Below are positions 34,612-41,499 of a stretch of 64,000 nucleotides of DNA, one piece after another. The notes beneath the pieces are model-generated. The model was not told the DNA's origin. It saw only the letters and a program-made list of their open reading frames with translations, and did no database searches. The translations under genes were made by a program, and so were the position numbers. Origin of the DNA: Collinsella aerofaciens (GTDB lineage: Bacteria > Actinomycetota > Coriobacteriia > Coriobacteriales > Coriobacteriaceae); the NCBI RefSeq assembly GCF_015670795.1, contig NZ_JADPCJ010000001.1, forward strand, positions 80,611 to 144,610. The letters are read 5' to 3'. Positions within the stretch are counted from its first letter, which is position 1. The number at the start of each line of letters is the position of its first letter.

Positions 34612-35255
34612 TACGAGAACCGGCGCATTAACCCGACAACCTTACCCAAAATAACGGGGTTCGTCGCATAGATGGGCTCCATAGTGTCGTTCTCGGGCTG
34701 CAAGCGCACGCGCCCCTGCTCCTTGTAGAACGTTTTGACAGTCGCCGAGCCATCGATCATAGCCACGACGATTTCACCGTTCATCGCGCTCTTTTGCTCG
34801 CGAACGATAATGTAGTCACCGTTGTAGATGCCGACATTGATCATTGAGCTGCCGTGCACTTCAAGGATAAAGGAGCCCTGGTCTGTGGCGATTTCGGTCG
34901 GGATGGTAAAGGTGTCCTCGATATTTTGTTCGGCCAGAATGGGAATCCCAGCCGCGACGCGACCGACGAGCGGCAGCGAGACCGTTCCGCGGGGCGCCGT
35001 GGGTTCATCGGATTTGGAAATCGAAACAGAGGATCCGTCCTCATCAAAGAGCTCTAGGGCGCGAGGCTTGGTGGCATCGCGCTTGAGCAGTCCTCGAGCC
35101 TCCAGGGCAGAGAGATGAGCATGCACCGTGCTGGGGGAGGAGAGGCCTACGGCCGATGCCATCTCGCGCACACTGGGCGGATAGCCCTTCTCCTGCTGAT
35201 ATTCCTTGATGAAGTCGTAAATCTGCTGCTGACGCTTGGTAATTTTGCGAGCCAT
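34611..35255 (-). CDS. lexA: SOS repressor LexA
   Basis: This 214-residue repressor-protease has an N-terminal winged helix (RQQQIYDFIKEYQQEKGYPPSVREMASAVGLSS) that binds GAAC-N4-GTTC boxes. Its Ala-Gly cleavage site is in GRVAAGIPI. The catalytic Ser (HGSSMINVGI) and Lys (GSATVKTFYKE) are both present, so RecA-stimulated autolysis should work. The start is MARKITKR at 35255 after GAGAGGA; codons upstream lie inside the operator region. Three LexA boxes sit between it and the divergent LysM gene, so it autoregulates. Confidence 0.97.
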   Translation of the reverse strand: MARKITKRQQQIYDFIKEYQQEKGYPPSVREMASAVGLSSPSTVHAHLSALEARGLLKRDATKPRALELFDEDGSSVSISKSDEPTAPRGTVSLPLVGRVAAGIPILAEQNIEDTFTIPTEIATDQGSFILEVHGSSMINVGIYNGDYIIVREQKSAMNGEIVVAMIDGSATVKTFYKEQGRVRLQPENDTMEPIYATNPVILGKVVGLMRRFS

Positions 35256-35279
35256 CAGGGGATCCTCTCTGCCAATGTC

Positions 35280-35347
35280 AAACAAATGTTCGATTATTGC
35301 TTGACAGGAACAACTGTTCGAAGATAATAATAACCGAACATTCGTTC
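35280..35347. promoter_or_regulatory. divergent lexA / LysM-gene promoters with LexA boxes
   Basis: Two perfect boxes, GAACAACTGTTC (35308-35319) and GAACATTCGTTC (35336-35347), and one imperfect box AAACAAATGTTC (35280-35291) lie here. On the plus strand TTGACA (35301-35306) and GATAAT (35323-35328) are 16 nt apart with the first box in the spacer. On the minus strand TATTAT (35332-35327) lies 3 nt from the second box, the same geometry as at recA. Confidence 0.88.
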
Positions 35348-35415
35348 TCGCGCTAGACATTTTTGTCCGCGCGGCTTGATAAAACTGTTCTCAGCAAAAC
35401 ACGCGAGAGGAGAAC

Positions 35416-35868
35416 ATGATGAAAGCAACGAATATGGTCCAGGGAAACCTCGCCCTTAAGCTCGAGATGCCTGCGGAACCCACTTTTACGGTTGTTCAGG
35501 GTGGCCGCTCCGGCTTTCAGCCTTTGACCGTAAAGTCTGCTCGCAATCAGCAGGCTGCAGTCGCGCCGGCCCGCGTTGCCCTGAAGGTTCCGACGATTGT
35601 CGCTGTTGCCGTTTCGCTTACGCTCTTCTTTGTCCTTGCTACGTCGGTCTTTAGCGCTCGCCACACCGCGTATGCCGAGTCCGTTTCCAACGTTACCTAC
35701 GAGACCATTCGCGTTCAGCCTGGCGATTCTCTTTGGTCTCTTGCCGAGGAATATCCTATCGAAGGCCTTTCCACGCAAGAGACTTCCGACATGATCCGTA
35801 ACGTCAATCATCTGGAGCATGGTTCGCTCGCCGCCGGTGCGCATCTTAAGGTTCCTGCTCGTTCGTAA
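35416..35868 (+). CDS. LysM membrane protein, YneA-like SOS division inhibitor
   Basis: This 150-residue protein has one membrane helix (residues ~59-82, TIVAVAVSLTLFFVLATSVFS) and a C-terminal LysM domain (IRVQPGDSLWSLAEEY ... GAHLKVPAR) that would sit in the wall. The N-terminal ~55 residues are cytoplasmic and unrecognised. A gene of this build, divergent from lexA and under LexA boxes, matches Bacillus YneA and actinobacterial ChiZ/DivS-type inhibitors that delay septation during DNA damage. The functional call rests on context and architecture, not on strong sequence identity. Confidence 0.8.
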   Translation: MMKATNMVQGNLALKLEMPAEPTFTVVQGGRSGFQPLTVKSARNQQAAVAPARVALKVPTIVAVAVSLTLFFVLATSVFSARHTAYAESVSNVTYETIRVQPGDSLWSLAEEYPIEGLSTQETSDMIRNVNHLEHGSLAAGAHLKVPARS

Positions 35869-35881
35869 TCATTATCGCGCT

Positions 35882-35925
35882 GCGCATGGTACCCTTGTTA
35901 TCGTTTAAGAGGAGGTACCATGCGC
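35882..35925 (+). promoter_or_regulatory. hairpin covering the nrdR start codon
   Basis: GCGCATGGTACC (35882-35893) and GGTACCATGCGC (35914-35925) are perfect 12-nt complements. The right arm contains the nrdR ATG at 35920 and the end of the ribosome site; AGAGG lies in the 20-nt loop. A transcript reading in from the LysM gene would fold the start codon into the stem. Confidence 0.6.
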
Positions 35926-36363
35926 TGTCCCAAATGCGGCAAGGCACATACCCGCGTCGTTGATTCCCGTATGCAGGAGTCAAATAACACCATTAAGCGC
36001 CGTCGCGAATGTTGCTCGTGTAACTACCGCTTTACAACGTTCGAGCGATGTGAAGATCCAATCGAGGTTATTAAGTCAGACGGAACCAAGCAGCGGTTCG
36101 ATCGCAATAAGCTGCTCGTCGGCTTGATGCGCGCCACCATCAAGCGCGATATCGACACTAAGAAGCTCAATGAGATTATCGATGACATCGAGGTCGAGCT
36201 GCGCTCTCGCACGCTGACGGCCGTTACGTCCCATGAGTTGGGTGACATGGTACTCAAGCGCTTGGCCAAGATCGACAAGGTGGCGTACATCCGCTTTGCC
36301 TCGGTCTACCGCGATTTCAAAGACGTCGATGAGTTTCTGCAAGAGCTCGACAAGCTAAGGTGA
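35920..36363 (+). CDS. nrdR: Transcriptional repressor NrdR
   Basis: This 147-residue regulator of ribonucleotide reductase genes has an N-terminal zinc ribbon ([15 protein letters not shown] ... CCSC) and an ATP cone ([20 protein letters not shown]) that senses ATP/dATP. Length and order are canonical. It lies downstream of the SOS-controlled LysM gene and 4 nt upstream of dut, grouping dNTP control with the damage response. The start ATG lies in a hairpin arm. Confidence 0.95.
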   Translation: MRCPKCGKAHTRVVDSRMQESNNTIKRRRECCSCNYRFTTFERCEDPIEVIKSDGTKQRFDRNKLLVGLMRATIKRDIDTKKLNEIIDDIEVELRSRTLTAVTSHELGDMVLKRLAKIDKVAYIRFASVYRDFKDVDEFLQELDKLR

Positions 36364-36367
36364 TTCC

Positions 36368-36811
36368 ATGTCCAACATTACCGTCAACATAAAGCGTCTC
36401 GACCCCACCGTCGAGCTTCCCAAATACGCCCATCCCACCGATGCCGGCTTGGATTTGCGCTCCAACGAGGACTGCGTCTTGAAGCCCTTCGAACGTCGTC
36501 TGGTCTCTACTGGGCTGGCCATCGCCCTGCCCGATGGCTACGCCGGCTTCGTGCAGCCCCGCAGCGGCTTGGCCATCAAGCAGGGCCTGTCTATAGTCAA
36601 CACGCCGGGCCTCATTGACGCCCACTACCGAGGAGAACTCAAGGTTATCCTCATCAACCTGGACCCCTCCAACAACATCCAAATCAACAAAGGCGACCGC
36701 ATAGCCCAACTTGTCATCCAAGAAGTCCCCACGGTCAACCTCGTAGAAGTAGAAGAACTAGACAAAACCGACCGAGGCAACGGAGGCTTCGGCTCCAGCG
36801 GCGTCGCTTAG
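36368..36811 (+). CDS. dut: dUTP diphosphatase (dUTPase)
   Basis: This 147-residue trimeric enzyme hydrolyses dUTP to dUMP. Motif 1 ([11 protein letters not shown]), motif 2 (PRSGLAIK), motif 3 ([16 protein letters not shown], catalytic Asp present but the usual Ser-Asp before Tyr is Ala-His), motif 4 (GDRIAQLVI) and motif 5 ([10 protein letters not shown]) are all visible. The last 30 codons are more A-rich than neighbouring genes. It is the last gene before a repeat-filled gap. Confidence 0.95.
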   Translation: MSNITVNIKRLDPTVELPKYAHPTDAGLDLRSNEDCVLKPFERRLVSTGLAIALPDGYAGFVQPRSGLAIKQGLSIVNTPGLIDAHYRGELKVILINLDPSNNIQINKGDRIAQLVIQEVPTVNLVEVEELDKTDRGNGGFGSSGVA

Positions 36812-36842
36812 GGGCGCTCGTATCCCTCCCGCCCGTCTCCCA

Positions 36843-36895
36843 CACATATCATTCCATGCTCAAACATTCTCGCTTCGCAGGGGCGCATGGATCCC
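36843..36895 (+). repeat. degenerate copy of hairpin family 2 (copy E)
   Basis: ATATCATTCCATGC is followed by TCAAACATTCTCGCTTCGCA, matching the left half of copy C. The right half is shortened to GGGCGCATGGATCC. The residual stem pairs only about 8 nt. It abuts copy C in the same orientation and looks like a decayed element. Confidence 0.6.
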
Positions 36896-36896
36896 G

Positions 36897-36994
36897 CTTT
36901 CGCCTGAGCCCCATACATATCATCCCGTGCTCAAACATTCTCGCTGCGCTGCGAAACTGCGCGCGGGACGATATGTATGGGGCTCAGGCGAAAG
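36897..36994 (+). repeat. large hairpin element, family 2, copy C
   Basis: The 34-nt arms (36897-36930 and 36961-36994) pair at 32 positions. The 30-nt core between them (36931-36960) starts TCAAACATTC, contains a small TCGC/GCGA hairpin and ends AACTGC. Copy D at 37152-37255 carries exactly the same 30-nt core on the other strand. Only the inner 14 nt of each arm is shared with D; the outer 20 nt is specific to this copy yet still perfectly self-complementary. Confidence 0.8.
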
Positions 36995-37028
36995 GGCTAC
37001 ATGCTTGAGATAAAACAATCTTTCTAGT

Positions 37029-37071
37029 TAGCCGATGCGATAAAGGGATACCTCCTTTGTCGCATCGGCTA
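37029..37071. repeat. 18-bp hairpin between copies C and D
   Basis: TAGCCGATGCGATAAAGG (37029-37046) pairs with 37054-37071 at 17 of 18 positions around the loop GATACCT. There is no adjacent T run, so it does not look like an ordinary terminator. It lies midway between the two inverted elements. Confidence 0.65.
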
Positions 37072-37151
37072 TCTGAATTAATATTTTCAGGTTTTGCCTT
37101 TGCAGGTTCTAGTGGTGGGGAATCTGGTATAGCTGCTAGTACGTTAACGCA

Positions 37152-37255
37152 GCTTACCTGCGGGAGGCCCCTATATATCGTCCCACGCGCAGTTTCGCAG
37201 CGCAGCGAGAATGTTTGAGCATGGGATGATATATAGGGGCCTCCCGCAGGTAAGC
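37152..37255 (-). repeat. large hairpin element, family 2, copy D (inverted)
   Basis: The 37-nt arms (37152-37188 and 37219-37255) pair at 35 positions. The 30-nt core (37189-37218) is the exact reverse complement of the core of copy C. Close to the core one G-C pair of copy C is an A-T pair here, a compensatory change, while an A-C mismatch and a G-T wobble are kept in both. It ends 13 nt before the stop of the glycosyltransferase, on that gene's 3' side. Confidence 0.8.
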
Positions 37256-37268
37256 GGACAATCCAATG

Positions 37269-38570
37269 CTAGCGGATATGCGCAGGTTTTCCGCCCCAGT
37301 AGAAGCGGCAGAAGGCTCTTTTGCGCTTTTGGGGCTTGCCTACGAGCTCCATGGTTGCGATGGCGATGTCTTTGGCAGCGTGAGGGCGGCGTAGTACTTC
37401 GCCGTTGATGAGTAGGGCTTTGAGTGATTCGGGATGGTCGTGCAAGTGACGTAGGGTTACGATGAGTTCTCGTGCGGTGGTGACATGCATGCTGGCGCCC
37501 ATGCCGGTGAGCATCGTGGTGTTGGCCTTTTCCTGACCGTATGATTTGCCCAGTAGGATCATCGGCAGATGCGCGCACAGGCACTCAGTGACGGTGAGCC
37601 CGCCCGATTTGAGGATTGCCAGGTCGCAGCCGTGCATGAGGGCTGCCATGTCGTCCACGTAGTCCAGAACCGTGACGTTCTCGAGCTTCATGGCATCGAA
37701 GAGCGTCTTCAGCCGGGTGGCATACTCCACGTCTTTGCCGGGCAAAAAGACAAAGTGCATGTCTTCGAAGCCGCGCAGGAAGGGGAGTGTGTGGTCCATC
37801 GCCGCGCGAAAGCGGACGTAAGGCTGAGGCAAACTGGCACCGGCCATTACCAACACGACGGTCTTGTCGGTGGGGAGGTTGAACTTTGCGAGCTCTTCCT
37901 CGCGATCGTAATCCGTGTCGAATCCGGCGCGAATAGGAATGCCGGTAATGCGAATCTTTGATTCGGGTACCTTGCGCGGACGCAGCGTTTTGGCCATAAA
38001 TTCGTTGGCAACACAGAACAGATCGGTGTCCTTGTGGGGCCACCAGCCCTCGACTTCGTAGTCGGTCGGTACGCAGATGACCGGATAATCGATACCCGTA
38101 ATTACGCGGGCACCCACGGCAACATTGGCTGCTGTGATGTGCGTTGCGACCACGGCTATGGGCCTGCGGCTACGAATATATTCGTTGAAGGCGGGGAACA
38201 TAATTCGCGACCATGCCGTGCCGCCACCCCAGAGAAGATGTCCCGTAAGCGTATATCTCCAGGTCAGATCGTAAATGGGGCGCGTGGCTCCTGTAAAAGA
38301 AGCCGCGGTCTTATTGCCGTCGAATTTAATACGTCCAAAATCAAGGATATCGAGCACTTCAATCTCAACGTCCTCGGGGATGCCATTGGTGCCGCGGATG
38401 AGGTCGAATGCCTGCGCAATCGCATTTGCGGCGGCCTTGTGACCCGAGCCGACCGAGGCGTGCACGATGGTCACGAGAGGTTTTTGCTGAGCCAAGAGCG
38501 TGGTTTGCTCCGATTGGGGAGTGGCCGGCATGGGCAGGGGAGCGTCGTCGCTCGTCTGCGTCTGATCCAT
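37269..38570 (-). CDS. Processive glycolipid glycosyltransferase, MGDG synthase/UgtP-like (GT28)
   Basis: This 433-residue membrane-associated transferase has the MGDG-synthase N-terminal motif (IVHASVGSGHKAAANAIAQAF near residue 35), a middle part with GIPIRAGFD, and the nucleotide-sugar-binding half (VMAGAS, LKSGGLTVTECLCAHLPMIL). Relatives add glucose or galactose to diacylglycerol to make glycolipids and lipoteichoic acid anchors. The start at 38570 (MDQTQTS) follows GGGGAG. The first 25 residues look disordered. It is divergent from trxB. Confidence 0.85.
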   Translation of the reverse strand: MDQTQTSDDAPLPMPATPQSEQTTLLAQQKPLVTIVHASVGSGHKAAANAIAQAFDLIRGTNGIPEDVEIEVLDILDFGRIKFDGNKTAASFTGATRPIYDLTWRYTLTGHLLWGGGTAWSRIMFPAFNEYIRSRRPIAVVATHITAANVAVGARVITGIDYPVICVPTDYEVEGWWPHKDTDLFCVANEFMAKTLRPRKVPESKIRITGIPIRAGFDTDYDREEELAKFNLPTDKTVVLVMAGASLPQPYVRFRAAMDHTLPFLRGFEDMHFVFLPGKDVEYATRLKTLFDAMKLENVTVLDYVDDMAALMHGCDLAILKSGGLTVTECLCAHLPMILLGKSYGQEKANTTMLTGMGASMHVTTARELIVTLRHLHDHPESLKALLINGEVLRRPHAAKDIAIATMELVGKPQKRKRAFCRFYWGGKPAHIR

Positions 38571-38688
38571 CGATAACTCCCCTTCGACGTTGTAACACGG
38601 ATTTATCATTGTAGTGCATGAGTGTCACGTTCACGTAAATTTGGGTATGAGCGCAAAGAACGACAACGTTTCGACGAGAGGACTCTTT

Positions 38689-39627
38689 ATGACTACCGAC
38701 CAGAGGATCGATGTTGCGATTATCGGTGGCGGTCCCGCGGGTTATGCTGCCGCCATTTATGCGGCGCGCGCCAACCTGACGACGACTGTCCTTGAGCAGG
38801 GCATGTCGGGCGGACAGATTGCCACGAGCAATGAGATTGAGAATTATCCTGGCATTCCGCTACTGAGCGGTGCCGAACTTGGTGAGCGGTTCCAACAGCA
38901 TGCTGAAGGCCTGGGGGCTCAGGTTGAATGGAGTATGGTGACGGGCGTCGATTACGATGCCGATGCGGCTCAATTTACCATCCATCATGACATGGGCGAC
39001 ACAGCGGCCAAGAGCGTCATTGCGTGCATGGGCGCCACGCCGCGTCCTGCGGGTTTTGTTGGCGAGGACACGTATCGCGGTCGTGGCGTTTCGTACTGCG
39101 CGACGTGTGACGGCATGTTCTTCCGTGGCAAACAGGTCTTTGTTATTGGAGGTGGCAATTCGGCATGCGAGGAGGCGCTGTTCCTGTCCGACATTGCCAG
39201 CAGCGTGACCATCGTGCTGCGTCGCGATCAGTTCCGTGCACCCGAGGGCGTTGTGAATAAGGTGCTTGCTAAGGACAATATTTCAGTTAGGTACCAAACT
39301 AGTATTGTTGAGCTTTCTGGCGAAACGATGCCCACGACAATCACGTTCAAGGACAATGCGAGTGGCAAAACGCATACTGAGACCTTTGAACCTGGCTCGT
39401 TTGGCATTTTTGTCTTTACGGGGACGCAGCCACATACCGAGCTTGTTGAGCATCTGGTCGATCTGGGGCCCGATGGCGGCATCCTTACCGATGATTCTAT
39501 GGCCACCCGCACGCCTGGCCTATTTGCCGCCGGCGATATCCGCTCCAAGCGTTTACGCCAGGTTGTGACCGCCGTTTCTGACGGAGCCATAGCGGCAACC
39601 AGTGCATACGCTTTCCTACGCGGATAA
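38689..39627 (+). CDS. trxB: Thioredoxin reductase
   Basis: This 312-residue FAD/NADPH flavoprotein has the FAD-binding GGGPAGYAAAIYAAR near residue 12, the redox-active CATC near residue 136, the NADPH motif GGGNSACEEALFL and a C-terminal GDIRSKRLRQVVTA. It reduces thioredoxin or a similar partner. ATG 38689 follows GAGAGGA; in-frame ATGs upstream have no ribosome site. No thioredoxin gene is adjacent. Confidence 0.93.
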   Translation: MTTDQRIDVAIIGGGPAGYAAAIYAARANLTTTVLEQGMSGGQIATSNEIENYPGIPLLSGAELGERFQQHAEGLGAQVEWSMVTGVDYDADAAQFTIHHDMGDTAAKSVIACMGATPRPAGFVGEDTYRGRGVSYCATCDGMFFRGKQVFVIGGGNSACEEALFLSDIASSVTIVLRRDQFRAPEGVVNKVLAKDNISVRYQTSIVELSGETMPTTITFKDNASGKTHTETFEPGSFGIFVFTGTQPHTELVEHLVDLGPDGGILTDDSMATRTPGLFAAGDIRSKRLRQVVTAVSDGAIAATSAYAFLRG

Positions 39628-39668
39628 GTACGATAATATATCTTATGTAAGGTTGCTATCTTTAAAAC

Positions 39669-39713
39669 AAAGTGGTTGGACGGTGCATCAATGTGCTGTC
39701 CAACCACTTTTAC
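39669..39713 (+). terminator. terminator after trxB
   Basis: AAGTGGTTGGAC (39670-39681) pairs with GTCCAACCACTT (39698-39709) around a 16-nt loop, followed by TTACTT. It separates trxB from the DUF1836 gene. Confidence 0.75.
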
Positions 39714-39718
39714 TTGCC

Positions 39719-39758
39719 GGCTATATGGTATGCAAAACTAGATAACCTAGAATACAAT
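39719..39758 (+). promoter_or_regulatory. promoter and putative operator of the DUF1836 gene
   Basis: An imperfect inverted repeat, GGCTATATGGT-atgcaaa-ACTAGATAACC (39719-39747), overlaps the -35 position of a -10 TACAAT (39753-39758). Arm sequence, 7-nt spacer length and spacer content match the perfect palindrome in front of degV at 41391-41425. This fits autoregulation by the encoded regulator. Confidence 0.6.
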
Positions 39759-39782
39759 ATAGCTAATGAACGGAGGATCCTT

Positions 39783-40394
39783 ATGAACCACGCCAAACGC
39801 GTTATCCCGATGTCCGATACATCGGTCAGCATTAAGCCTGAGGATATTCAGCCCACTGTGCTGCCCGATGCATTTATTCAGTCCGATATCGTGCGCAAAC
39901 TTAATACGTTGAGTCTGCCGCGCTATAACCAGTTGCCCAATGTGACGCTCTACCGCGACCAGGTTATTGAGTATGTTGCGCTGTGGATGGAGCCGCTGTC
40001 CATTTGCGTTGAGCAGCCTGTCATTACGCCATCGATGATCAATAACTACGTGAAGGTCGGCCTGGTGCCTGCTCCGGTCAAAAAGCAATATGGCCGCGAG
40101 CAGATTGCCCGCCTGATCGCTATCTGCATCTTTAAGCAGGTGCTACCTATTGCTGCGGTGCAGGCACTCTTTAACATTCAGCGTTTGAGCTACGATGCCC
40201 CGACGGCCTTTGATTATGTGGTCGATCAGCTCGAGGCATCGATTCGTTCGGCGTTTTCCGTCGAGCAGACGCCGGTTCCCGATACGGCGCATCAGGTAAC
40301 GCGTGAGTCGCTGCTTGTGCGCAGCGCGGTTTCATCCTTTGTTTTGAAGGCTTACTTGATGAGCTATCTCAAGTTCAACGGGTTTAATAGCTAG
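39783..40394 (+). CDS. DUF1836 protein, probable MerR-like transcription regulator
   Basis: This 203-residue cytoplasmic protein has a central part (PVITPSMINNYVKVGLVPAPVKKQYGREQIARLI) with the helix-turn-helix plus wing pattern of DUF1836, related to MerR heads. The following region (LPIAAVQALF) looks like a coiled dimerisation helix. The effector is unknown. ATG 39783 follows CGGAGGATC. It is convergent with degV, and the same palindrome type lies before both genes, so degV may be its target. Confidence 0.78.
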   Translation: MNHAKRVIPMSDTSVSIKPEDIQPTVLPDAFIQSDIVRKLNTLSLPRYNQLPNVTLYRDQVIEYVALWMEPLSICVEQPVITPSMINNYVKVGLVPAPVKKQYGREQIARLIAICIFKQVLPIAAVQALFNIQRLSYDAPTAFDYVVDQLEASIRSAFSVEQTPVPDTAHQVTRESLLVRSAVSSFVLKAYLMSYLKFNGFNS

Positions 40395-40403
40395 CCGACG
40401 TAT

Positions 40404-40455
40404 AAAACGGGCGGGACAAAGAGCCATCTGTCGCTTTGTCCCGCCCGTTTTTTTT
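40404..40455. terminator. bidirectional terminator between the DUF1836 gene and degV
   Basis: A 14-bp GC-rich stem (ACGGGCGGGACAAAG with CTTTGTCCCGCCCGT) is flanked by AAAA on the left and eight T on the right. It serves both convergent genes. Confidence 0.9.
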
Positions 40456-40468
40456 GCTTGGTTGGACT

Positions 40469-41335
40469 TTATTTGCCCGAAGCTACGCCCATGCCGTAGC
40501 CGATGATCAGGCCGTGCATCTCGGCATAATAGGAATCCAGGCCGTTGCAGGGCATGATGATGGTCTTGGAGCCGGGCCAATGTTCGACTATGCGATCAGT
40601 AAGCGCCTGGGCTCCAGCTTCGTTCTCAACGTGATCGATGATGACCTCACCGCCCGTAAAGCCCTCGGCTTCCATAGTGTCGATGATCTTGTTGAGCATC
40701 TTCTTTTCGCCACGCGTGTGCCCGACGAGTTCGATTTTACCGGCCTCACTCGCCGTGCCCAAAATGCGGATATTGAGCTTGTTGGCAATGACGCCGGCTG
40801 CCTTAGGGATACGTCCGGCTTTGGCGAGGTTTTCGTAATTGCACAAACTGAAGAGGATTTTGCTGTTCTGTTCAAGGCTATCGAAGTATGCGCAAGCATC
40901 CTCGAATGAGACATTCGGATTGCTTGCAAGATAGCGGTCGAACAACAGGAAAATGAGGTCCATTTTGCCGCCAGCTGCGCGTGAATTGACTAGATGAATC
41001 TGTCGGTCGGGCTCCTCGGCAAGAACCATATCGCGAGCCGTGGCTGCTGCGTTGTAGCTTCCCGACACGCCCTCAGAGATCGGCATGCAGATGGTCTTGT
41101 CTGCCAATTTGAAGAGCTCGGCCCACTCCCCTACGCTGGGACAAGCGCTCGAAGAAGCGTTCGTCTCCGCCTGAACAGCGCAGTTGAGCTCATGAACATC
41201 GAGAGAAAGGTCATCGACGAATTCACGCTCCCCCACTCGAATTTTGAGGGGCGCAAATGCAAAGGTGGTATGGGGTGCGGTCGGTTGCCAATCGCGGAGG
41301 TTACAGCTTGAATCGGAGATAAGTGCCCAGCTCAT
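40469..41335 (-). CDS. DegV family fatty-acid-binding protein
   Basis: This 288-residue protein of the DegV/FakB fold has an N-terminal domain starting WALISDSSCNL, the Ser-Gly motif PISEGVSGSYNAA near residue 86 that contacts the acid carboxylate, and a C-terminal domain with GRIPKAAGVIANKLNIRI. FakB proteins present fatty acids to the kinase FakA; no fakA is in this window, so the role is inferred from family. Its control region carries two palindromes. Confidence 0.88.
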   Translation of the reverse strand: MSWALISDSSCNLRDWQPTAPHTTFAFAPLKIRVGEREFVDDLSLDVHELNCAVQAETNASSSACPSVGEWAELFKLADKTICMPISEGVSGSYNAAATARDMVLAEEPDRQIHLVNSRAAGGKMDLIFLLFDRYLASNPNVSFEDACAYFDSLEQNSKILFSLCNYENLAKAGRIPKAAGVIANKLNIRILGTASEAGKIELVGHTRGEKKMLNKIIDTMEAEGFTGGEVIIDHVENEAGAQALTDRIVEHWPGSKTIIMPCNGLDSYYAEMHGLIIGYGMGVASGK

Positions 41336-41349
41336 AGAGGGTCCTTTCT

Positions 41350-41425
41350 AATTGTTCTCTAACAATTATAGCCATCTTGCAGACCGATTGGGCCGCTATC
41401 TAGTATTCAAAACTAGATAGCGGCC
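41350..41425 (-). promoter_or_regulatory. degV promoter with two palindromic operators
   Basis: On the minus strand a consensus -10 TATAAT (41370-41365) lies 30 nt before the start. AATTGTT-CTCT-AACAATT (41350-41367) overlaps it. A perfect 14-nt inverted repeat with 7-nt spacer (41391-41404 and 41412-41425, inner arms TATCTAGT/ACTAGATA) abuts the -35 position. The latter matches the repeat at the DUF1836 promoter. No T run follows it, so it is not a terminator for the upstream gene. Confidence 0.7.
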
Positions 41426-41499
41426 TGCACGGAAGGCAAAAGAATGGACCCCATGACTCAAAGCCACGAGGTCCATATCCGTTTGCTTTATCTGAATAC

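Noticed and set aside
41391..41425. Perfect palindrome as a terminator of the NlpC/P60 gene
   Set aside because: No T run follows on the minus strand, and a matching motif lies at another promoter, so an operator is more likely.
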